Below, piece by piece: positions 1-5,580 of a stretch of DNA of 7,195 bases. Each line of letters opens with the position of its first letter. Positions within the stretch are counted from its first letter, which is position 1. Source of the DNA: Anaerolineales bacterium (GTDB taxonomy: Bacteria > Chloroflexota > Anaerolineae > Promineifilales > Promineifilaceae). A program made the position numbers and the translations under genes. Where the stretch lies: assembly GCA_020432595.1 (NCBI GenBank), contig JAGQGA010000273.1:1-7195 (forward strand). The letters run 5' to 3'. Below the pieces are notes generated by a model. It was not told where the DNA came from. It worked only from the letters and a program-made list of their open reading frames with translations, and did not search any database.

Positions 1-243
1 CAGGCCGGTGGTGCGTTTGGAGGCTTCGCGGACAAGGGCGAAGGCTTCCACGAGGAGGTCGTCTAGCTCAGTGTCGTTTTCGTAGCGTTCGCGGAGAACG
101 GCCGTTTGTTCCCGCAACGCCTCCATAGACATCTGCTCATACTTGCTTTCCAAATTTGCCACAGCGGCCACCGTTGGCTTCAAGCTGTCCATCAGCCGCT
201 GGTTTGCGTCAGGAATGATTTTTGAAAATAATTTTTTGAACAT
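1..243 (-). CDS. secA: SecA preprotein translocase ATPase, N-terminal fragment
   Basis: SecA is the cytosolic ATPase that drives unfolded preproteins through the SecYEG channel. The 81 codons visible, read leftward from an ATG at 241-243, run off the left edge, so this is only the N-terminus. They begin MFKKLFSKIIPDANQR and continue with KPTVAAVANLESKYEQMS, LREQTAVLRERY and LLVEAFALVREASKRT. This reproduces the order of the SecA start: a basic amphipathic helix, the 'N-E-L-E..Y..MSDEEL' region, then 'LPEAFAVVREASKR'. The nucleotide-binding motifs would follow just outside the window. No strong Shine-Dalgarno precedes the ATG (an AAAGA lies about 17 bases upstream). The gene lies 174 bases downstream of prs on the same strand. 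One copy of the AACGGCCGTT palindrome encodes its Thr-Ala-Val at 97-106. Family assignment is by recognised sequence pattern. Confidence 0.93.
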   Translation of the reverse strand, partial: MFKKLFSKIIPDANQRLMDSLKPTVAAVANLESKYEQMSMEALREQTAVLRERYENDTELDDLLVEAFALVREASKRTTGL

Positions 244-417
244 AGCAAAAATTCTACACAATCTTTCTAAGATTCAGATTAGCCTTATGCTGGCAAAACG
301 GCATTTTATACCGCTTAGCTAGGCTTTGCTGTTTCGAGTGTAACAAATCTTCCCCAAAAACGCTCCCTGGCACAGCAAATTAACGCAATTCATACAGAAA
401 AAATTGTGTCGCTCGAT

Positions 418-1359
418 TTATTCGTTAAATAGCTCTCCAACGCTGCGCCCCTCATGAGAACGCATAATCACCTCACCTAGCAGATCGGCCACGCTCAAGA
501 CTGTAATATTGGGCAGCATTTTTTCGGGTGGGATTGGAATGGTGTCGGTGGTCACAATTTCTTTGATGGGCAACTGCTGCAGCCGTTCTGTAGCCGGGTC
601 AGACAGCACGGGATGGGTGAAGGACACATAAACATCCTTGGCCCCCGATGCTTTCACCAGTTCCACTGCTTCCCGAATGGAGCCGGCCGTATCCACCAAA
701 TCATCCACAATAATCACATCCTTGTCCTGGACGCTGCCAATCAGCGACAGTGCCTGCCGTTGGCCGCTGTTGCCCACGCGCCGCTTTTCCACAAACGCCA
801 GCGGGAAATCAAGCTCGGCCGCATAGTTGCGCCCCTTTTTAGCATACCCCAGGTCGGGTGTCACCACCACGGCATCCAACTGCTTCTGGCGAAAATAATC
901 AATCATAATGTGGAAGGCGGTCAGGGAATCGCCGGGGATTTTGTAGAAGCCCTGGATTTGGTCGGCGTGGAGATCAATGGTCATCCAGCGGTCGGCTCCG
1001 GCCACTTCAATCATGTCGGCCAGCAAACGGGCGGTGATGGGCACGCGGGGCTGGTCTTTTTTGTCGCTTTGGGCATAGGCCATGTAGGGCACAACAACGG
1101 TAATACGGCCGGCCGAATCCCGCTTCAAACAATCAATGGCAATCAGCAGCTCCATGATGTTGCGATGAACGGGGCGGCTGTGGCTTTGAATGATGTAGAC
1201 ATCCTGCCCGCGCACGCTGCCGTGCAGCCGCACAAATAGGTTCTCGTTAGGAAAGTCTTGAATATCCCAACCGCTCAGGGGAATGTTGACATATTCAGCA
1301 ATGCGCTGCGCCAATTCGGGGCAGCCTGAGCCAGCAAACAGTTTAATATCTCCGTACAT
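418..1359 (-). CDS. prs: Ribose-phosphate pyrophosphokinase (PRPP synthetase)
   Basis: Prs transfers pyrophosphate from ATP to ribose 5-phosphate, giving PRPP for purine, pyrimidine, NAD, His and Trp synthesis in the cytosol. The 313-residue product has the usual class I length and begins MYGDIKLFAGSGCPELAQ. Visible motifs are the flexible ATP-binding loop around residues 90-105 (YAQSDKKDQPR), the divalent-cation signature DLHADQIQGFY at 129-139, and the PRPP loop VIIVDDLVDTAGS at 215-227. The ATG at 1359 is preferred over an in-frame TTG at 1416. It has a GGGAG Shine-Dalgarno five bases upstream and matches where family members start. Variations are Gln-Ser where many enzymes have Arg-Gln in the flexible loop, and PDLGYAKKGR where PDxGGxxRA is common. 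The gene contains no AACGGCCGTT palindrome. It lies downstream of a hairpin repeat and upstream of secA. Confidence 0.96.
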   Translation of the reverse strand: MYGDIKLFAGSGCPELAQRIAEYVNIPLSGWDIQDFPNENLFVRLHGSVRGQDVYIIQSHSRPVHRNIMELLIAIDCLKRDSAGRITVVVPYMAYAQSDKKDQPRVPITARLLADMIEVAGADRWMTIDLHADQIQGFYKIPGDSLTAFHIMIDYFRQKQLDAVVVTPDLGYAKKGRNYAAELDFPLAFVEKRRVGNSGQRQALSLIGSVQDKDVIIVDDLVDTAGSIREAVELVKASGAKDVYVSFTHPVLSDPATERLQQLPIKEIVTTDTIPIPPEKMLPNITVLSVADLLGEVIMRSHEGRSVGELFNE

Positions 1360-1364
1360 ATTGT

Positions 1365-1369
1365 CTCCC
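1365..1369 (-). promoter_or_regulatory. Ribosome binding site deciding the prs start
   Basis: On the minus strand GGGAG sits five bases before the ATG at 1359. It supports that internal ATG over the longer reading frame that opens with TTG at 1416. The extra 19 residues of the longer frame do not resemble any Prs N-terminus. Confidence 0.75.
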
Positions 1370-1388
1370 GCTAATGTCTGTTGCAACG

Positions 1389-1416
1389 GTTTTACAGTAA
1401 GTCCTTTCTCAGCCAA
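1389..1416 (-). promoter_or_regulatory. Possible prs promoter
   Basis: Minus strand: TTGGCT (1411-1416), 16 bases, then TAAAAC (1389-1394). Each box matches the sigma-70 consensus at four of six positions. It would give a leader of about 20 bases containing the prs Shine-Dalgarno. It is weak and could be chance; read-through from meaB is the alternative. Confidence 0.3.
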
Positions 1417-1430
1417 TACAATTTGTGGAG

Positions 1431-1498
1431 CAAGTTACAGGTAACAAGTGGCAAGTTTTGTCGGCTAACGCGACCTGCCACTTGTATCTTGTTACTTG
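1431..1498. repeat. 68-base hairpin repeat element, copy 1
   Basis: Two 25-base arms (1431-1455 and 1474-1498) are inverted repeats matching at 20 of 25 positions, around an 18-base loop. The arms are built from CAAGT, ACAAG and GTGGCA units. The element lies between the prs start and the meaB stop codon, ending one base before the latter. A related element of identical dimensions lies at 2995-3062 in opposite orientation; aligned by eye the two agree at about 51 of 68 positions, including the loop (12 of 18). In RNA it could fold and slow transcription leaving meaB, but no T-run follows it on the minus strand, so a classical terminator is doubtful. I infer a small mobile or REP/MITE-like repeat. 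Confidence 0.8.
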
Positions 1499-1499
1499 C

Positions 1500-2501
1500 C
1501 TACCTCTTTAGCACAAGTGCCATAAGCTGGTCGGCGGCGGTGTAGGGGTCTATCTGACGCTGGGCAACGGCCGTTAATAACACCTCACGCTCTGTTGGTA
1601 AAACGGCCGTTTGCAGCCGCACCAACAGCCGATCCTGCAACAACCGCTCCACCTCCCGCTCGCTCCGCGCCCGTTCCCGCGCCAGCCATTGCCCCGTTGT
1701 CACCAAATGCGCCCGGTGCGCCTCCACCTGCTCGGCCAGCCGTTCAACCCCTTCCTCGGTAATGGCAACCGTCCGCAGCACCGGAATTTGCCACGCATCC
1801 TTCGCCTTCTCCGCCACCATTTGCGGCGCAGCCAAAACCCGCCCATGATGGCGCGTGCCACCCAGCGGCCCCAAATGCAGCATCATCTCCAGCGACTTGA
1901 CCGTATGGTCTGCGCCCGGCTTATCCGCTTTATTAACGACCAAAATATCGGCAATTTCGAGGATGCCCGCCTTAATTGACTGCACATCGTCCCCCATGCC
2001 GGGTGCCTCGATAACCAGCGTTGTGTGAGCGGCCGAGGCCACATCTACCTCTGCCTGCCCTGCCCCCACCGTTTCCAGCAAAATTTTATCGTAACCAGCG
2101 GCATCTAGCACCTGAATGGCCGCCGATGTCGCCCGCGCCAGCCCGCCCAGGCTGCCGCGTGAGGCCATGGAGCGAATAAACACGCCGCGATCCCCGGCTA
2201 GGTCGCGCATCCGCACCCGGTCGCCCAGCAATGCCCCGCCGGTGAACGGGCTGCTGGGGTCTACGGCGATGATGCCCAGGCGAGACCCCTGGCGGCGCAA
2301 CGTTTTTGCCAACGCCGTGACCAGGCTGCTTTTGCCCGCCCCAGGTGGGCCAGTGATACCAATGATATGGGCGTTGCCAGTGTGGGGATAGAGGTGAGAA
2401 ACGGCCGTTTGTGCCTCAACCTCACTATTTTCCACCAGCGTCAGCAGCCGCGCCACCGCCCGTGGCTGCCCCGCCAGCACCTTTTGCAGCAGCTCATTCA
2501 C
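1500..2501 (-). CDS. meaB: MeaB-type GTPase, chaperone of B12-dependent acyl-CoA mutase
   Basis: MeaB (ArgK/MMAA family, once called LAO/AO transport ATPase) is a SIMIBI-class GTPase that gates cobalamin delivery to methylmalonyl-CoA mutase and protects or reactivates the enzyme. With the GTG at 2501 the product has 333 residues, normal for the family. Motifs: Walker A GPPGAGKS at 51-58, [19 protein letters not shown] at 80-98, [13 protein letters not shown] from 143, the NKAD guanine-specificity motif at 190-193, and the C-terminal helical dimerisation region. The GTG start overlaps the end of the upstream mutase-subunit gene by 8 bases, with GGGGTG about nine bases upstream, and gives the usual N-terminus [11 protein letters not shown]. 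This implies translational coupling. An in-frame start at 2558 would add 19 unmatched residues. Three AACGGCCGTT palindromes lie in the gene (1566, 1602, 2400), each encoding Thr-Ala-Val. Confidence 0.94.
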   Translation of the reverse strand: MNELLQKVLAGQPRAVARLLTLVENSEVEAQTAVSHLYPHTGNAHIIGITGPPGAGKSSLVTALAKTLRRQGSRLGIIAVDPSSPFTGGALLGDRVRMRDLAGDRGVFIRSMASRGSLGGLARATSAAIQVLDAAGYDKILLETVGAGQAEVDVASAAHTTLVIEAPGMGDDVQSIKAGILEIADILVVNKADKPGADHTVKSLEMMLHLGPLGGTRHHGRVLAAPQMVAEKAKDAWQIPVLRTVAITEEGVERLAEQVEAHRAHLVTTGQWLARERARSEREVERLLQDRLLVRLQTAVLPTEREVLLTAVAQRQIDPYTAADQLMALVLKR

Positions 2502-2901
2502 CCCGGATAACACCCCAAATAAAGGCACTAATCTCGTCAATGCTGGCACCCGGCCCAAATACCCCTGCCACCCCCAGTGCCTTCATCGCCTCTGCATCCT
2601 CTGGCGGGATGATGCCACCTAGGAACACAGGCACATCGGTCATCTCATTTTCTGCCAGCAGCGTCATAATGCGCGGAATAAGGGTGTTGTGGGCACCCGA
2701 CAAAATGCTCAGGCCAATCGCATCCACATCCTCTTGCAGCGCCGCTTCCACAACCATCTCCGGCGTTTGCCGCAGCCCGGTGTAGATGACTTCCATACCG
2801 GCATCGCGCAGGGCGCGGGCAATGACCTTGGCTCCACGGTCATGACCATCCAACCCGGGTTTGGCAATCAGGATACGGGGTTTTCGTTCTTCAGCGGTCA
2901 T
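2494..2901 (-). CDS. Methylmalonyl-CoA mutase small (cobalamin-binding) subunit
   Basis: This 135-residue protein is a stand-alone B12-binding domain, the part fused to the C-terminus of methylmalonyl-CoA mutase in many bacteria. The base-off/His-on motif is clear: [14 protein letters not shown] near residues 15-28, whose His would coordinate cobalt. [10 protein letters not shown] and [10 protein letters not shown], followed by GVAGVFGPG, complete the Rossmann-like cobalamin fold. The catalytic TIM-barrel subunit is not in the window. The ATG at 2901 is chosen because GGAG lies seven bases upstream; the ATG at 2907 would be only one base from it, and the frame extended to 3018 runs through the promoter and a hairpin repeat. 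It overlaps meaB, supporting a methylmalonyl-CoA-type mutase. Isobutyryl- or 2-hydroxyisobutyryl-CoA mutase small subunits look similar and cannot be excluded. Confidence 0.9.
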   Translation of the reverse strand: MTAEERKPRILIAKPGLDGHDRGAKVIARALRDAGMEVIYTGLRQTPEMVVEAALQEDVDAIGLSILSGAHNTLIPRIMTLLAENEMTDVPVFLGGIIPPEDAEAMKALGVAGVFGPGASIDEISAFIWGVIRGE

Positions 2902-2908
2902 CGGCATT

Positions 2909-2912
2909 CTCC
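2909..2912 (-). promoter_or_regulatory. Ribosome binding site deciding the mutase-subunit start
   Basis: GGAG on the minus strand lies seven bases from the ATG at 2901 but only one base from the ATG at 2907. The spacing favours the protein beginning [10 protein letters not shown]. Confidence 0.65.
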
Positions 2913-2931
2913 AGCTTTTACTGTTTTTCTG

Positions 2932-2959
2932 ATTATACCGAACTCTATCGGGCTGTACA
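2932..2959 (-). promoter_or_regulatory. Promoter of the mutase subunit–meaB operon
   Basis: Minus strand: a perfect TATAAT -10 box (2932-2937) is preceded at 16 bases by TGTACA (2954-2959), which matches TTGACA at four positions. Transcription would begin near 2925, giving a leader of about 24 bases that includes the GGAG ribosome binding site. Confidence 0.6.
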
Positions 2960-2994
2960 GACCACCTACGGCGAACAATGTCATTCCATTGGTG

Positions 2995-3062
2995 CAAGTA
3001 ACAGGTGGCAGGTGGCAAGTCTTATTTGCGAACAAAACTTGCCACTTGCCACTTGCTACTTG
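2995..3062. repeat. 68-base hairpin repeat element, copy 2
   Basis: Two 25-base arms (2995-3019 and 3038-3062) match as inverted repeats at 22 of 25 positions, around an 18-base loop. In plus-strand RNA two of the three mismatches become G-U pairs, so the stem would be nearly continuous. The element lies between the divergent promoters of the mutase subunit and mcrC, and is the inverted relative of the element at 1431-1498. The arms contain tandem GGTGGCA / TTGCCAC units. Position upstream of both flanking genes argues against a terminator role for this copy. Confidence 0.85.
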
Positions 3063-3083
3063 TTTACAGCTATCAGTACGCTA

Positions 3084-3111
3084 TTGCCTCCCCCTCCGAT
3101 TCCCGTATACT
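3084..3111 (+). promoter_or_regulatory. mcrC promoter, placed for a leaderless transcript
   Basis: TTGCCT (3084-3089), 16 bases, then TATACT (3106-3111). The ATG of mcrC begins at 3119, seven bases after the -10 box, where the transcription start is expected. There is no Shine-Dalgarno between the -10 box and the ATG. The mRNA would therefore start at or within a base of the start codon. Confidence 0.55.
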
Positions 3112-3118
3112 TTTTCTT

Positions 3119-4339
3119 ATGCCGCAGTTGATTGAGTTGGTTGAATATGAACAAACGGCCGTTTCCCCCCAACACCTCTCCCCGGAGCTAGGCGAATGGC
3201 TGTGGCAGCAGTACGACCCCCGGCTATTGGTTGAATTCCCCAGCCCCAAAACGGCGCAGCAGTGGCGGCTGACCTCGCAGGGATGGGTCGGCATCATTCC
3301 CGCATCGCCAGAACTCACGCTGCTGCTTCAGCCCAAGGTGCCGCTGCACAACCTGTTTGGCATGTGGCATGTGGCCTACCATTTGCCCAGCTTTCGCCTG
3401 CTTGACGGCGCGGTGCAGGTCACTTCGCTGGCCGATTTTTACCAGCAGTTGGCGCGGCTGCTGGCGGAGCAGGTGCTACAGCGGGCGCGGCAGGGGTTTT
3501 ACCGGGCGTATGTGGCGCAGGAGGGCAAACGGCCGTTTCTTCGCGGCCAACTCCTCACTCGGCAACTCATGCAGCCATCGCCCAACCCACTGCTGACCTG
3601 TCGTTATGAAGAACAAACGGCCGATTTGCCCCACAACCAACTGCTGGCCTACACGCTGGAGCGGCTGGTGCGGAGTGGGTTGTGTGCGGGGGAGGTGGAA
3701 ACGGCCGTTCGCCGCGCCGCCCACACCCTGCTCCCCCTCACCACCGCCCACCCCTTCACCCCTGACGACTGCACGCGGTTTTCATATAATCGGCTCAATC
3801 AGGATTATCAACGCCTCCACGCCCTGTGCCGCTTTTTGCTGGCCCACACCGGCCCCGCCCACCGGCTGGGCAGTTGGCAAATGCAGCCGTTTCTGGTAGA
3901 CATGGCGCGGCTATTTGAACTGTTTGTAGCCGAATGGCTCCGCACCCATCTGCCCAACGGCTGGCGCATCACCGCCCAGGAACGGCTAAGCCTGGGAACC
4001 GGCGAGGCACTGCGGTTTGAGATCGATTTGGTGCTGTATGATCCGGCCGGCCGTGTCCACGCCGTGCTGGATACCAAGTACAAGGCACCCGACAAAACCA
4101 GCAACCCGGACTTTAACCAGGTCGTCACCTACGCCAAGGCCAAAGAATGCCGCGAGGCGGTGCTAATCTATCCCACACCGCTACCCACCCCGCTTGATGT
4201 CCACCTAGGCGACCTCCACGTTCGCAGCCTCACCTTTGCCCTAGATGGCGATTTGGAGACGGCAGGACAGCAGTTCCTGGCAGATTTGTTAGATGATATA
4301 AGCAATGGGACGCGGACAAACGCGGACGAACGCGGATAA
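3119..4339 (+). CDS. McrC-family restriction nuclease subunit, solitary
   Basis: McrC is the nuclease partner of the McrB GTPase in McrBC systems, which cut DNA with modified cytosine. From the ATG at 3119 the product has 406 residues. The N-terminal part holds a wing-like domain ending LLLQPKVPLHNLFGMWHVAY near 68-87, like the 'pKi...NLf.ml' stretch of McrC. The C-terminal nuclease domain begins near VDMARLFELFV (about 260) and has a PD-(D/E)xK core: RFEIDLVLYD, then AVLDTKYKAP (Asp near 318, Lys near 320), then the Gln/Tyr helix FNQVVTYAKAKE near 332. No mcrB-like gene lies on either side, and the next gene downstream is unrelated. The last residues (NGTRTNADERG) are encoded by a tandem repeat at 4311-4340 and are probably not ancestral. 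A start at 3005 would read through the hairpin repeat and is rejected. Three AACGGCCGTT palindromes fall inside. Confidence 0.85.
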   Translation: MPQLIELVEYEQTAVSPQHLSPELGEWLWQQYDPRLLVEFPSPKTAQQWRLTSQGWVGIIPASPELTLLLQPKVPLHNLFGMWHVAYHLPSFRLLDGAVQVTSLADFYQQLARLLAEQVLQRARQGFYRAYVAQEGKRPFLRGQLLTRQLMQPSPNPLLTCRYEEQTADLPHNQLLAYTLERLVRSGLCAGEVETAVRRAAHTLLPLTTAHPFTPDDCTRFSYNRLNQDYQRLHALCRFLLAHTGPAHRLGSWQMQPFLVDMARLFELFVAEWLRTHLPNGWRITAQERLSLGTGEALRFEIDLVLYDPAGRVHAVLDTKYKAPDKTSNPDFNQVVTYAKAKECREAVLIYPTPLPTPLDVHLGDLHVRSLTFALDGDLETAGQQFLADLLDDISNGTRTNADERG

Positions 4340-4340
4340 A
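4311..4340 (+). repeat. Tandem 10-base repeat, three units, at the end of mcrC
   Basis: Three back-to-back units: CGCGGACAAA, CGCGGACGAA, CGCGGATAAA. The last unit carries the mcrC stop codon (TAA, 4337-4339) and can also pair with the following TCTGCG (4341-4346) as a 6-pair hairpin with a TAAA loop. The repeat supplies the last residues of McrC and lies just before the start of the next gene at 4365. I recall very similar CGCGGA-type intergenic repeats from many bacterial genomes, but cannot check it here. Confidence 0.85.
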
Positions 4341-4364
4341 TCTGCGTCTTTGGCGAAATTTTTG

Positions 4365-4826
4365 ATGGCAAACACAACGCTTGAGCAGCAGGTTTTGGCT
4401 TATTTGGCAGCCCACAACGTGGTGACGCTGGCAACGCAAGGAACGGCCGGTTTGTGGGCAACGGCCGTTTTTTACGTCAATAACCAGTTCAATCTCTATT
4501 TTCTCTCCGCTCCACACACCCGCCACAGCCGCAACATTGCCGAAACGGGCTGGGTGGCGGCCACCATTCAGCAGGAATACCACGAGTGGGAAGCGATTCA
4601 GGGGATTCAATTGGAGGGCAGGTGTAGGTTGGTGCAGGGTGAGGAGAGAGAAACGGCCGTTTCTCTCTACGCCAACAAATTCCCCATCATCGGCCCCACC
4701 GCCCCACCCCAAATTGCCCAGGCACTTGACAAAATTGGCTGGTACAAGCTCACCCCCACCCACCTCTACTTTATCAACAACTCGCTCGGCCTCGGCCATC
4801 GGGATGAATTGAGAATTGAGAATTAA
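4365..4826 (+). CDS. YhbP/UPF0306-type pyridoxamine-phosphate-oxidase-like protein
   Basis: The 153-residue product looks like the FMN-binding split-barrel superfamily, closest to the YhbP/UPF0306 group of about 150 residues; no member reaction is established, so the function is open. Visible order: the N-terminal helix then HNVVTLAT (17-24), a strand pair LWATAVFYVNNQFNLYFLS (30-48), the HTRHSRNI segment (51-58), the QGIQLEGRCRLVQGEE strand (79-94), LYANKFP (101-107) and LYFINNSLGLG (134-144). These correspond in order to E. coli YhbP. The start at 4365 leaves 25 bases after the mcrC stop and gives a family-like N-terminus. The earlier in-frame ATG at 4305 would read the tandem repeat. No clear Shine-Dalgarno is seen, so re-initiation after mcrC is possible. 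The C-terminal DELRIEN is encoded by the next repeat. Two palindromes, at 4460 and 4652, both encode Thr-Ala-Val. Confidence 0.8.
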   Translation: MANTTLEQQVLAYLAAHNVVTLATQGTAGLWATAVFYVNNQFNLYFLSAPHTRHSRNIAETGWVAATIQQEYHEWEAIQGIQLEGRCRLVQGEERETAVSLYANKFPIIGPTAPPQIAQALDKIGWYKLTPTHLYFINNSLGLGHRDELRIEN

Positions 4827-4893
4827 GAATGGAGATTTGGGAACGGGATGATCATTCTCCATTCCCAATTCTCCATTCCCAATTCTCAATTCC
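4806..4893. repeat. Long imperfect hairpin of GAATTGAGAATTGGGAATGGA-like units
   Basis: The left half (from 4806) and the reverse complement of the right half (to 4893) share GAATTGAGAATT, AATGGAGA and TTGGGAA blocks in the same order, with small gaps. The centre of symmetry is near ATGATCAT (4848-4855). The left arm contains the last codons and TAA stop (4824-4826) of the YhbP-like gene; the right arm ends just before the ubiX ribosome binding region. It separates two co-directional genes and could fold in the transcript. No T-run follows, so I do not call it a terminator. Confidence 0.8.
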
Positions 4894-4903
4894 CCAAGGT
4901 TTC

Positions 4904-5479
4904 ATGAAACGACTCATTATTGGCATTTCCGGTGCCAGCGGCGTTATTTACGGCATACGCATGTTAAAGATTCTGAAAGGGGTAGCCGATGTGGAAACCC
5001 ATTTGGTGATGAGCAGCGCCGCCAAACGCACCATTTTGCTGGAAACCGATTACCAAATCAGCCAGGTAGAGGCATTGGCCGACCAACTTTACAGCTTTAA
5101 CGACATTGCCGCCGCCATTTCCTCTGGCTCATTCAAAACAATGGGCATGGTTGTCATCCCCTGCGCCATCAAAACGCTCTCTGCTATTGCCCATTCCTAC
5201 AGCGATAATCTGTTGGCGCGGGCGGCTGATGTGGTGCTAAAAGACCGGCGCAAGCTGGTGCTGGTGGTGCGCGAAACGCCGCTCCACCTCGGCCACCTGC
5301 GGCTGATGACCACCGCCGCCGAAATTGGAGCGATCATCGTCCCGCCCGTACCTGCCTTTTACCATCGCCCAACTACGATAGACGACATCATCAACCAAAC
5401 GGTGAACCGGGTGCTGGATTTGTTTGAGATTGAACTGGATAAGGATTTATTTACGCGCTGGCAGGGGGGAAATCGGTAG
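4904..5479 (+). CDS. ubiX: UbiX flavin prenyltransferase
   Basis: UbiX (Pad1/YclB family) joins a dimethylallyl group to reduced FMN, making the prenylated FMN cofactor of UbiD-type (de)carboxylases. The product has 191 residues, typical of the family. Motifs: FMN-binding GISGASG at 7-13, SSAAKRTI near 37-44, SGSFKT at 74-79 followed by VIPCAIKTLSAIAHSYSDNLL, RETPLH at 123-128, and AFYHRPTTIDD at 151-161. All regions are intact and continuous. The ATG at 4904 is chosen over 4829 because family members begin KRLIIGISGASG, and the earlier start would translate the hairpin repeat. AAGG lies four bases upstream of the ATG, a modest ribosome binding site. No ubiD partner is in the window. It is the last rightward gene before a convergent one, with a hairpin in the gap. 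No AACGGCCGTT palindrome occurs in it. Confidence 0.95.
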   Translation: MKRLIIGISGASGVIYGIRMLKILKGVADVETHLVMSSAAKRTILLETDYQISQVEALADQLYSFNDIAAAISSGSFKTMGMVVIPCAIKTLSAIAHSYSDNLLARAADVVLKDRRKLVLVVRETPLHLGHLRLMTTAAEIGAIIVPPVPAFYHRPTTIDDIINQTVNRVLDLFEIELDKDLFTRWQGGNR

Positions 5480-5495
5480 CGGATGGTAGGGAGGC

Positions 5496-5580
5496 TAAGA
5501 ACGTTACACGAAGAAACACAGAGAAGGCACAGAGTTACACAGAGAAAAAACCTCTGTGTAACTCTGTGTAATGATTCTTA
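5496..5580. terminator. Hairpin between convergent genes, likely bidirectional terminator
   Basis: A perfect 17-base inverted repeat (CACAGAGTTACACAGAG at 5528-5544 against 5552-5568) encloses a 7-base A-rich loop. Outer blocks TAAGAA (5496) and TTCTTA (5575-5580), and TTACAC/GTGTAA, extend the symmetry, with extra ACAGAG-type units on the left arm. It fills the gap between ubiX (stop 5477-5479) and the metallophosphoesterase, whose TAA stop (5578-5580) is itself the outer end of the repeat. Its position between convergent genes fits a two-way terminator. The lack of a long T-run makes this an inference. Confidence 0.65.

Noticed and set aside
296..316. Possible terminator on the minus strand between prs and secA
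   Set aside because: The stem (AAGCGGTA / TGCCGTTT, loop TAAAA) depends on two G-T pairs, and most of the short T-run is inside the stem. It is too weak to call.
613..1239. Open reading frame of 208 codons on the plus strand opposite prs
   Set aside because: It is antisense to the well-supported prs gene and its translation (rich in His, Gly, Gln) resembles no family. It is a shadow frame.
1431..1498. Reading the first 68-base hairpin as an intrinsic terminator of meaB
   Set aside because: No T-run follows on the minus strand, and its relative at 2995-3062 lies upstream of genes on both sides. A repeat family explains both better.
2995..3062. CRISPR or tRNA-like structure
   Set aside because: There is one inverted repeat per site with no regularly spaced direct repeats and spacers, and no tRNA arm consensus.
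4230..4889. Open reading frame of 219 codons on the minus strand opposite the YhbP-like gene
   Set aside because: It runs through two repeats and lies antisense to a recognisable protein. Its sequence has no family-like pattern.
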